From contig BDIU01000039.1 of assembly GCA_002118135.1 (NCBI GenBank), forward strand, positions 124,001 to 188,000: a stretch of 64,000 nucleotides of DNA. The letters are read 5' to 3'. The translations under genes and the position numbers were made by a program. The notes below the pieces were generated by a model. It did no database searches, was not told where the DNA came from, and saw nothing but the letters and a program-made list of their open reading frames with translations. Positions within the stretch are counted from its first letter, which is position 1. Every line of letters starts with the position of its first letter. Shown here in pieces: positions 10,117 through 20,033 of the stretch. Source of the stretch: Trebouxia sp. TZW2008 (Eukaryota; Chlorophyta; Trebouxiophyceae; Trebouxiales; Trebouxiaceae).

Positions 10117-13100
10117 CTATTTATGCTCGTATCCAATGCTCTCAAAGACACAGCTGTGATACTTTGAGAACATACGCTCTCGCCACTCAAACACAGCATC
10201 CTCACTGTTCAACAGCTTGACAGGAGATACAGCTCTAGCCCACTGCAAGCACCAGCAACAGTTCTTGAATGTGCTGTGTGCTTTATCTGCTGATACAGAC
10301 AGATAGGGGATGCTGTTGAGCACGAGGGCATTGACCCACGGCTTCCTTTCATTTTGCTGCAGACTCGCTGCGGGTTTCATGAGCTGAGTGACGAAACTGG
10401 CAAGGATATGTGCAACAGGCAAAGCATCTGTCTTTGTGGTCTTGATACAATGGACATGGGATTGTCATTTGTTTAGAGCAGCAGTCGCTGTCATTGTAAT
10501 ATGCATGCCTGAAATTCACTGTGATCAGCAATATACGTCCTGCTAGAACGGCACATACTACTTTTCTTCCTACAGCACTGGTATCCTGTGGACTTTCACA
10601 ACCTGACGATGCAATAATGACAATGTTGACGGCACATGTGCATTGGTTCTTGTTGGGCAAGGCTGGGGCTTACCGCAAAAACCCCTGCCGCGCAGAAGTC
10701 TGCAAGATTAGGGTTGGGGCCTCCCAGAAAAGGTTGTTGAGAAAGCACCTTCCTCATTGGCGTCAGAGACTGCTGAAATTTTTTGATAGCTTCTGGTGTT
10801 GGCTCTTTTGTAGCCTGCAATGCATGCAAGTAAGTCACTTCATGAGCTTATGCACACACGTCTAGAAGCACTAGATAGCTTAGAGAATTCCCTTGTCGCG
10901 TTCAAAATTGCTTATAACTGTCATGAACTCGTCTCTAGGCAGCAACTGCTGCAACACACTGTTTCACTTTGAAGCAGAAACACAATGGTCATGCATGCGG
11001 TCAGTGGCAATCTTTTGCAAATGTGCCATGTTCAGCAAACATGCACAAGCTGCGTAAAGACCATGGTTATGCATGCAACAGCAGGCGTTCATCTGCATAA
11101 GCACTACAATCAACAGGCATGCACAAGCTGCACCATGGTCACGCACGCATCAGCTGGCTTTCAACTGCACAAACAACATGATCAGCAGGCGTACACAAGC
11201 TGCACTCACACCACGATCATGCATGTAATGGCTGGCTTTGGCTTGCTCAATCACTGTAACTAGCAGGCGTGCACAGACCGCACAAATGGCATGATCATCA
11301 TACATGCAAACAGCTGGCATTCAGTTGCAGAAGCATCGTTGATCAGCAGGCGTGCAGAAGCTGCACTTACACCATGATCATGCATGCAATGACTGGCTTT
11401 TGTTTGCAGGCACACCATATTCAGCAGGCGGACACAGGCTGCACAAATGTCATTGGCGTGCATGCTACAATTGTCTTTGATCTGCTTGATCAGTCACAAG
11501 CGCCAGAGACACATGCGTGAGTAGGGCAGCAAATTCCAAACAACTTGCCTCTGAGAACTTGCACCCAAGCAGCTTCTCCATTTTCTCAATGAAATATGCC
11601 TTGTCTTTCTCAGCTGACACGTCCAGCGCTCCTTGAAGGACTAAAAAGTATGATGCATGCAACCACTGGCTTTCATCAGCTTGATCAATTGCCTGCTTCA
11701 AAACTGCATGCATGAGTAGGGCAACAGAGACTTGCCTCTTGGAATTTGCACTGAAGCAGCTTCTCCATTTTCTCAGTGAAATACTGCTTGTCTTTCTCAG
11801 CAGACACGTCCAAAGCTCCTTGAAGGATCAAAGGTATCAATGCGGAAAATACACTTGCTAACAGCCACTCATAGATGAACTTGACGCCTGCTTGCTCTGC
11901 ATGACAAAACAAGAACACATGATCATCAGGATGACTGATAAGGGCAATACGGAGCATGGCCCCAGGATTGAATGTCAAAGGAGGGAGACAAAATCCGTGA
12001 GGCAGCCACGCATAGATGAAATTGACACCAGCTTGCCCTGCATAAGGTGGCAAGAACAAGTGATCATGACTGAGAAGGGCTGTACATAGCATGGCCCCAG
12101 GGCTGGTTGTCAAAACCCCTGAGGAGGAACAAACCCTAAGGCAGCCACTCATAGATGAACTTGACACCAGCTTGCCCTGCATAAGGTAGCAAGAACAAAC
12201 GCTCATGACTGAGAAGGGCTGTACATAGCATGGCCCCAGGGCTAGTTTTCCAAACCCCCTGAGGAGGAACAAAACCTAAGGCAGCCACTCATAGCTGAAC
12301 TTGACGCTTGCTTACTCTGCACAAGGAGATAAGAACACATGATCATCAGAATGACTGCTGAGGGCAGCAAAGAGCACAGCTCCAGGGCTGGTTGTCAAGC
12401 CCCCTGAGGAAGCAAAGCTTCTAAGCTAGCATCGCGCAAACAGACTATGGGTGCAAAATGGCTTCTGACAGAGAATCCTATTGTGATACCCAGTGTGCAC
12501 AGGCATTTCTTTTTCCTGCTTTGTCGTGCTGAAACAAGCATCGCAAGCCAGAAGCACACAGTACGATGATTCCTGCATGCTGACTTTGCATTTTCTCACA
12601 TGAGACATAATGACAGGAAAGTCTTTGGTTGTTCATGCAAATCAGCAAGGCACAGAGAGATGATCAAGGGTTCTGTGCATTGCTGAGATAAGACGCTTGG
12701 TCAGAAGATGTTAGCCTTCTCAATTGTGCAACAAAGGCATCAAAGTCATGAAGAAACTTTGTGCTGAACGCATTCTGTAACAAGATGAGATAGCATGGCC
12801 AGAAGGTTGCCGATACGCTAACAACAAAAAACCATGCAAAACTACTCAGTTCAAAGATATCGTGAGAAATGCTTAATTGTTTCAATTTATGGAGCGCACC
12901 TTGTATGCTTTCTGTCAAGGAAGGTGTGTCAGGGTAAGTCTTGTCCAGGTACTCCGCAATCTTCCAGGAGTCATGCACCACTGTTTCGCCATCTACCAGA
13001 ACTGGGACCTGCACTGGGCGGGGTTTTGTCGAGTCCGACGCTAGTCGACGCTTGAACGCCTTGAGCGCTCTTGACGCAGAGAGCGAAGTGAGTGCCTGCA

Positions 13101-13309
13101 TTTCTATAATTCTGTGAACGAGAAAGACTCACCAAGCCTTGTCCAGAGAAAGCGATGGTCTCCTTCTCGACACGCCTCCAAGCGATGTCTTCGTAGTCAA
13201 GACCTTTATGGGCCAGAGCAAAGCGGATCGTCCAGCAGGGTGGGCTTGTTCGACGCTCATCCTCCTTGCCAGAGAGCTCATACAGCTTACGCTTTTTCTC
13301 TTGGCTCAT
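10117..13309 (-). CDS. Glutathione S-transferase, LigE (beta-etherase)/Ure2-like family
   Basis: Five exons give 237 residues: 13133-13309, 12900-13008, 11736-11896, 10674-10814, 10117-10242, all phases agreeing. The N-terminal thioredoxin fold has the LigE-type opening LYELSGKEDERRTSPPCW, with a candidate catalytic Ser/Cys at residues 22-25, then AFSGQG, VPVLVDGETVVHDSW and IAEYLDKTYPD. The helical C-terminal domain includes FLGGPNPNLADF and ends WARAVSPVKLL...WRERM. It probably conjugates or removes glutathione in the cytosol; the substrate is unknown. The intron after exon 3 uses a GC donor (AG|GCAAGT). Exon 3 is surrounded by a tandem array of its own halves. Family assignment is firm; subfamily is moderate. 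Confidence 0.88.
10985..11475 (+). repeat. 78-bp minisatellite, about six copies
   Basis: Unit starts at 10985, 11063, 11135, 11213, 11291, 11374 and 11452. Each unit has a GATCATGCATGC-like head, a GCTGGCTTT middle and AGCAGGCGTGCACAAGCTGCAC. It lies in the GST intron between exons 3 and 4. It does not resemble the flanking exons, so it is not an exon echo. Confidence 0.85.
11549..11640 (-). repeat. Downstream copy of GST exon 3 second half; possible mutually exclusive exon
   Basis: This copy repeats the last 30 codons of exon 3, keeps an acceptor (TTTTTAG) and the same AG|GCAAGT donor, and has an open frame (LQGALDVSAEKDKAYFIEKM). Its entry phase (1) and exit phase (0) equal those of exon 3. 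It could therefore replace exon 3 in frame, but it cannot follow it in frame. Confidence 0.75.
11863..12425 (-). repeat. 140-bp tandem array carrying the GST exon 3 start, four units
   Basis: Units run 11863-12003, 12004-12142, 12143-12282 and 12283 to about 12425. Each includes the 5' half of exon 3, its acceptor and about 95 bp of intron. The unit nearest the downstream exons is the one used in my model. Units two and three keep good acceptors and encode close variants of QAGV.FIY.WL. Confidence 0.85.
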
Positions 13310-14091
13310 TTCGGGTCCTCTGTGATCACACTCAGTCGATCTGGCTTGCATGCGATCAGTGTATGTGTTGCGGAAGCTGCTCCGAGACCACAACTCTGCT
13401 GCATGTTCGATTTGCTCCTTCATACCAACATGCATGAATCAGGCAACTTTAGGTTGAATGCTTGTGCAGTGTGGGCCTCAGACATTTGAACCACATTAGT
13501 TGTTCAGGCATGCCCGCCTTGGACATTGTCTTTGGCATTAATGAGGTCACAATTATAAGCCATTGCAAGCTCAACATCAACTGTTGCTCCAAGCAAACGC
13601 TGCATTGCATTGCTTGCAGTACATCAAAAGCATTCTACTAAGGACATGTATAAGCCGCATTGTGTCTCACGCCAAAACGGCTGTCTCCATCACATCCTGC
13701 TCTCTAACAACATGATATTGTGTGAAGCACGGTTGCTCAAGTGGTGGTAAACAAGGGTCCTATTTAGCGTTTGGCAGATTTCTCAGACTAGTTTTCACGA
13801 AGTCAAAATGGTCACCACTGACTTCAGCGCTTAGAATGCAGCAATCAGCAGCACTTTGGTGCTGCAAATCAGCGCATCTGCAAGCCTGCTTAAGCAATCA
13901 AGAAATTTGTGTTGTATGACAAGAAAAGAAAAGTCTACGCCAACAGGCGTCATAACGGGAGCCTCTGTCTTGTGTTGTATGACAATGTGCGTCGTAACAG
14001 TACTGCACTACCACTGGCAACATGCCTGACTTGACTGTCCTTTGACACCTTGCACATCCATGCATGCGTCATTAGCAGCATGTGCTTCTTC
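13310..14091. other. Intergenic region GST / SDR pseudogene
   Basis: Contains the third copy of the 44-bp dispersed repeat (minus strand, 13927-13970). I see no gene or RNA here. Confidence 0.5.
13927..13970 (-). repeat. 44-bp dispersed repeat, third copy
   Basis: The reverse complement matches 2010-2053 at roughly four of five positions, including GAGGCTCCCGT.ATGACGCCT and GTAGACTTTTCT. Confidence 0.75.
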
Positions 14092-16036
14092 TTAAGCTTG
14101 CTGTACATGTGAGTCACGAAATTGTGGGCAAGCTAGACCAAGCTGGAAGGCTGTCATGGCTCCATCAATAATTGTCTCTTCAATTGGACGCACATGCAAT
14201 CCCAGCTCCCTTTGCGCCTGCCAAAAAGCAAATCAATTGAGTTCTGGGGTTGCATCAGACAAAAGGATTTCTCATTCTTATCAAGTCTTTTACTGCTGCA
14301 CAGAATGCTGTCTGGCTTTGTGTTTGCTCAACAAAAGTAGACTGCTTGTTCTAAAAGTGCAGCAGTTCTGTCACATTGAAAGACAGTGTGGACTTGGTGG
14401 AAACGTCACAGCATGCGCTGATTATGCTACTTGCACCGCTAGTTGCAGCATGTCATTGCGTCTGCTCAGGAGGTGCATGCATGAGCTTGTTGTCTCAAAA
14501 CAGTTCCCTCTACGGCATTGTACGTAAGCATGGACCAGGAGACAGTACTGCGCGTTGGTATAATGCATACATGGAACTGGCATCTCAGGCAGTGGTTGCA
14601 AACACATGTCAGGGGAGCTGCATGAACGCACCTTTTCAGTGCTGACAACTCGGTATGGGGCTTTTTGGTCTGCGTCACTGCCAAAGTCCAGCTGTGGAAA
14701 CCTGGCTTTCAAAATGTCAATGACAGCTTGATGAGACACGCTGTGCTCTAAGCTGATCAAATGTCTGCCCTGCAAAACCATGGCAACAAAACAGGTCTCA
14801 ATGATCTCAGTCAGACAGTGAATTTCAATGGCTTCACTTTTTTGCATGGTTAAACACGGTTAGCAAGTACACACAGTTTCAAGCAGAAACCAAAGGTCAG
14901 CGCGGCACTTGCAAAATGCCTTCACAGAATCCAGAGGGTTCCAGTGAATCAGGCAATCAAATGGCCGTTGTACATTGGCGTCTAGTGAACTCCACACGCA
15001 GCTCACAGACACCAGCAGCGGCAATGACGCAATAAACTTCAAGTGTAGACACACGATCTTACAGAATCAGACGCAAGCTTGTGCATGCAATCAACACACA
15101 TGCCAAACAAATGCATCTCAACAGCGTCAAATTTCCATGTCGCATGGCTTTAGGTGCACCCAATAGCAGCAATTGACAGCTTGCAGCAGCAACTGCATGC
15201 TATTGACCGAGCATAGCAGCTTGCTTGCTGTTTGCATTTTCTCACGGATGCTGCGCGCCAGACCAATACATCTGTTCTGCCATGCTAAACCTCCACCTGT
15301 TCCAATGATGTATTTCTCTGCATGCTCAGATATAATCAGAAAGCTAGGGCAAGTGTGAGTCTGAGGTCCTTGCGTGCTCAGATGCGGTCAGAAATGAACG
15401 TAGGGCAAGTGTTGACCTGAAGTCCCTTGCATGCTCAAATCCATTGAAGACAAAAGCAGGGCAAGTGTATGCCTGAGTTTGTTTCATGCTCAGACACAGC
15501 GAAAACCAAAATAGCGCAAGTGTAGGCATGACTGTTCTGCGTGCTCAGGTACAGCGAGAAAAGAAACTAGGGCAATTGTATTACATGCATGCTCAGATGC
15601 AATTGGAAACAAAGCTAGAGCAAGTGTAGGGAATGCATTCAGCTAGGTGTACACTTGTCTGCAGAGCTCCATTGCATGCTGCTCACACATATGTCGCTCC
15701 GTTGACTGCTTCGTCTAAGCTGTCTGCTTTGCTAAGCTCGGCCGCGTAAAATATCAACGTGCCAGGCTGAGACTGCGCCAAAGTGGACAGATGCGCAGTC
15801 TCTCCGTGTTTCACGGGTTCCGGACGGTCCCACAAACATGATGACCTTGCTCGAGCAGTTGCTTCATCAGCCCACTTGCAACACACCCTGAGGCGCCTGC
15901 GCATTCAAGATCGAATTGAACAGATGACGATTGCGAGCGTGTCGAAGTGCTACGCCTTGCGTGCTTCTATACATCCTGTCACGACGCTGATCGGGCAAAG
16001 CTCGGATGTCGAAACTTTTTCATCAGTCGGCGACAT
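14092..16036 (-). pseudogene. Broken SDR of the cinnamoyl-CoA reductase / dihydroflavonol reductase type
   Basis: N-terminal exon 15976-16036 reads to ISVVTG, and exon 15687-15896 continues ASGCVASGLMKQLLEQGHHV, the Rossmann start of an extended SDR. C-terminal exons 14632-14769 (ISLEHSVSHQAVIDIL) and 14092-14217 (AQRELGLHVRPIEETI) match the family end. Three lesions are visible. The first exon ends CAG|GATGTA, with no GT donor. Exon 2 has a one-base frameshift in the AACCC run at about 15813, between TVRNP and VKHGETAHL. I also find no exon with the catalytic Ser and Tyr-x3-Lys; a 55-bp minisatellite occupies that interval. Sequencing error could explain the frameshift but not the rest, so I call it a pseudogene. 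Confidence 0.65.
15324..15640. repeat. 55-bp minisatellite, about six copies
   Basis: Units begin GCTCAGAT at 15324, 15376, 15433, 15488, 15543 and 15591, each followed by an AGGGCAAGTGT core. It lies where the catalytic exons of the broken SDR would be expected. Confidence 0.8.
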
Positions 16037-16648
16037 TATTCTGCCTGGTACTAGTCTGCCGTCAGACAAGGAAGCCACAGCGCCGTTCGTAAGGTCGCAT
16101 CCTGCTTTTGCGACTTTTGCAGGTCAATCGAGATCGCAGCATTGTTATGTAATGCAGCACATGGAAGGGAAGCTCCCTGAGAACTGCAGCATTGAACCAA
16201 TAGCTTTGCGGATGCATGACTGCACGAGCCGGCCTCGATTAGGCTTGGCAAACGCTTTGCAGGTACTGAAGCTTGGCAAGTGATTGGTTCCAGTGGAGGG
16301 CCAGGCAGTGCTAGATGCATGCATGAGGCCCAAAAGCCGAAAGCACTTCGGCAAGCGGGCATCAGCTTTTGATTCAGCAGATCCTGTTACAATTCAAATG
16401 CTGAATCAGACTCAAAAAAACATTTCGAGTGAGACAGATATAGGTTCTATCGTTTCTCTAAATGAAGACAGTATACTATGAACACATTCATGGTAAGCCA
16501 TACTATCAAGTTGCAACTTAGCGCCAGTTGGCGCGAGTTTGTCTCTCAATTGGGTTCAAGCAGGCTGCGGGGTTAAGGAGTAACATGTGAGTCAGGCTAG
16601 ATGAGCCCAAGATCACAACGCTAGTGGCTATAGCGTTAAACACCATGC
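16037..16648. other. Intergenic region
   Basis: Lies between the 5' end of the SDR pseudogene and the 3' end of the plastid-type protein gene. Open frames here have no recognisable product. It is richer in CG dinucleotides near 15950-16150, as expected of a 5' region. Confidence 0.4.
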
Positions 16649-19033
16649 TCACAGTGGCCAGAAACAAAATGCTGCTAGCAGTCCTGTGGCGATGACGCTG
16701 TCCCTGATGTACATGCTCAGCACCTTCTTCTGGATGCGCTCTGCAACATCCTTGTTTGGCATGTACTCAAGGCCTGTGTCATCCACATCCCATGCACCAG
16801 CCTGCAAGCCGGCAATGCCGCTTGACTCAGTTCAGCAACACCGGCAGCAGCAGCAACAGCAGCAGCAGCAGCACAGCAGCAGCAACAGCAGCATCACCAG
16901 CACAGCAGCAGCAGCAGCGGCAGCAATCACGACAGCATCAATGGCAACAAAGACAGCAACACCATCAGCAGCAAGGGCAACAATAGCCGCATCAGCAGCA
17001 GCAGCATTTGCAACACCAGCACCACCACCAGCACCAGCAGCAGCAGCAGCTACAACATTTGCTGCAACAGCAGCAGCAACAGCATTCAATGACAACAGCA
17101 ATGACACAATTGCCAGCAGCAGCAGCAGCGTTGGCAGCAACAGCAACAGCATCAGCAACTTCAACAGTAATAGCAACAGCACCACTACCATTACCAAAAG
17201 CAACACCAGCAGCCAAAAAAGAAACGGCAGCACCAGCAACACTAGCAGCAGCAGCAAATGCTCACCCATGACTCAGTGCACAGGCCCTGGATGCTGGAGT
17301 CAATGAACCCTAAACTGAACACTAGGGAGGGTGCAACCCATGCCCTTTCCAATGGAGAAGCGCCTTTGGAAACGAGCCATGCACCCAACGCCACAGTCAC
17401 AACCTGTAGCAACAACACAGCCGTACATCAATCAAGCACCCAATGCCACTATAACTGATTCTACTGTTTAGCAGCAATCATTGCATTGCAACCTGTTTGA
17501 CACTTGAGTTATATGAGAAGCACATCATGCCAAGAATGTATGCAAGTGCTTGTGGAGCATCTGTTTGCTCTGCATACATGTGAATCCTCATAGTTGACAT
17601 GAAATTTACACGTGTTTGCCGTCATGCATCACAGCAGGAGTTGCTGTGCCAGGACAAGGTCTCAGACTTGCATGAGCTACAATGCACAAAATTGCAGGGC
17701 AATCAATAGCTGCCAACCTGTTTGCCGTTTGAGGCATGCCTTATGAGATGGACACATCAATTGCAAATCAACCATCTGATGCCAGCCAAACAGATCTATG
17801 GCAAATGTAGCATGGTATTTTCCCAGAAGCAACATAAATAAAAATGGTAACAATAAACAACATAGCATGATGAATTTTCAAAACCCAAAAAAACGCATGA
17901 AACAATGTATGCAAGTCACAAGACAAAAAGAAAACGGTTCTCTCACCCCCAAGGCAATGCCCACAATCCTCCTTCTTTCCCTCTCAGGATACGCAATCAC
18001 CTCAAGACGTTCTGCAAACTGCTTCCTGAACGCAAAACAGATGCACAAGAATCTGAGAACAATGGCATAAAGCTGCAAAACACAGGAAACGCATCTGCAG
18101 CATGCGCTGATCCCATTGATGATGGGCTATTTACATATATGCAGTGTGATGCACATTCGAGTCACATAAAAGAAGAAGATTGCTTTTACAACTGTTCAGT
18201 AACTACCATAAGATGCCGCACTGTTCCATCCTGCACATATATGTGGAAAGAGTTTGACAAATGTCAGGAGCATGCACCTGAGCTGCTGCCTATCCTTCTC
18301 AGTGGCTTTGCGGTATTGCGCCCAAGTCTGCTCCTTGCCATTCTGCAAATACGGCGACCAAAGTGACTGAATGTTGATGGTGTGACTCAGTGTGAGTGTG
18401 ACTGAGTGTACGTGTGAGACTGAATGTGACTGAGAGTGACTGTGACTTTCAGGTAGACTGTGGTGCTTGAGACACAACAAAAGTCTTTTTGTGAAGGCTC
18501 ACAACAGCATGCCCAAAAGCTGCACATTGCTTTTATGCCATGCTCAAATAGACCTGCGCTGCTGTAAAAGTGAGGCAGAGATGCACAACACAGCAGCCGA
18601 CAGCGATGGTAGCAGTACCTTTCTCAAAACTGATCAAGAGCACAGCAGCACTAGAATTTGATGTTGAGAGTGGCTGAATGAGTCTGTTGCTGTGCGTCGT
18701 TTGCTGCAGCATCTGCAACTTACCTTGCCAGGTGGTGGGACGACCTTGCTCTTCAGCAGTCCCCATCGAATGGTTGTGTCAGAACCGACGCCTGTTCAAC
18801 AATCAGGGTTTGCTTAAGGTGTCATTGTTGACGGGACTGGGCAAGCACGCAGGTGTGATTCGCAGATGTGGTGCACCGTAGGTTGTGCGGATGCCCTCGC
18901 CAAGGACGTTGTTGCCAGCATCAGCGGCAGATGACGAAGCTGCAGCTGTAATTTTCATCGTTGTCCGTGAAAACTTTGCGGTTGGGACCAGACTCCGCAC
19001 TCCGGCTGACAGCTGCTGAACGACAGACTGCAT
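16649..19033 (-). CDS. Small plastid-targeted protein with C-terminal membrane segment, unknown
   Basis: Five exons give 173 residues in consistent phase: 18877-19033, 18724-18791, 18278-18342, 17947-18025, 16649-16801. The first about 40 residues are rich in Ser, Ala, Val and Arg with few acids, as in a plastid transit peptide. A soluble, charged middle follows (EKDRQQLRKQFAERLEVIAYPERERRRIVG). The C-terminus is hydrophobic and ends SVIATGLLAAFCFWPL, a likely tail anchor. I do not recognise the family. Intron 4 (16802-17946) holds a long CAG/CTG tract. The exon chain is convincing; the role is unknown. Confidence 0.7.
16838..17265 (+). repeat. CAG-rich tract (interrupted trinucleotide repeat)
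   Basis: About 430 bp built from CAG, CAA and related triplets. It lies wholly in intron 4 of the plastid-type protein gene, where the transcript reads CUG/UGC. Apparent poly-Gln, poly-Ala and poly-Leu frames here are artefacts of the repeat. Confidence 0.9.
18363..18450. repeat. GTGACTGA-type simple repeat
   Basis: Degenerate GTGACTGA/GTGTGACT units in intron 2 of the plastid-type protein gene. Confidence 0.7.
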
Positions 19034-20033
19034 GCATGCCGCAAGTATGTTGGACAGCTCAAACGGGCAGCACAGCATCGTCATGCTGATCCCGTGCGGA
19101 AACGGTTGATGCTGCTCACCTTGGTCTGAAACATCACTGAAGACTTGAAGGGCTACACAAATTGCTTGTCGGGGTGTCAAAACAAGGTCTTAACCAGCAG
19201 GCCTGCAGGTCTTGGTACGTGAGATCAGCGGTTGGTCACAGCAGAGCTCAGTGTAATGCGCAACTACGTGCAAAGTGCTGTCTATGCAAATCGCTTAAGC
19301 GACCACACGGTGTCGGAGCCAAGCTCACAGGCGATGCAAGCTCACAGCTCTTCTGGACCAGGGAATTGTGAACACGTGCACAAGCCACAAGCACAGTGCA
19401 CATGCACTGCTTTGAGCAAACATGTCTCATGACCAGGCGCATGAAGAATGAGCTCGAGCAACGACATGAATGCAGCGTTCTGATCTTGTTTGTTCTATCA
19501 AGGGGCGGATGCGCTGCGCGAATGCCTTTGTACACCACGGTACAACACAGTAGTCATTTTGAGCCAGTAAGACCTAATTTGGTCAGAGTAAGGTAGAGAC
19601 CGTTGAAGCTATTTGACAAACAGCTGACACGCCAACCCTTGAAGTCTGTGGTGCCAATACCAAACACAATCAGTATCACGCTCACGATGTCGATGATGGT
19701 TTGCTTCTGCTTTATCCTTGTTTATCACTGCATATATGCCTAATGACCAATCAACACCTTGAGCAAAGCTGGATTTCTGTACAGCTAGATCAGCTTGAAA
19801 CATGCGAACACAACACACAGGGGACGCAACATATGCATATCTTAGAGGGCTGCAATTTGACTGATGCTGCAAGCCAAACGATTTGGTCATCAAGGGCAGG
19901 TACAGCAATGACTGACTGCGCACAACCTATCACAAATCAGTACATACAGGCAACAAGACTCTAGCATTCACTGACAACAGAGAATTCTGTGAAGTGACTG
20001 TACAACATTCCAGTACTTGATTCGCTTCTCTGC
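19034..20033. other. Intergenic region
   Basis: Lies upstream of the plastid-type protein gene and downstream of the type II NAD(P)H dehydrogenase. I see no gene, RNA or clear promoter element. Confidence 0.4.

Noticed and set aside
10985..11475. 78-bp array as a CRISPR array or exon echo
   Set aside because: Units are degenerate along their whole length with no spacer structure, and they do not match any exon.
11685..12272. 195-residue minus-strand frame across the GST array
   Set aside because: Open across several array units, but the family sequence is matched only by 11736-11896; the rest is duplicated intron and exon-start sequence.
16832..17269. Poly-Leu and poly-Gln/Ala frames over the CAG tract
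   Set aside because: Open only because trinucleotide repeats lack stops. The tract lies inside an intron of a well-supported gene.
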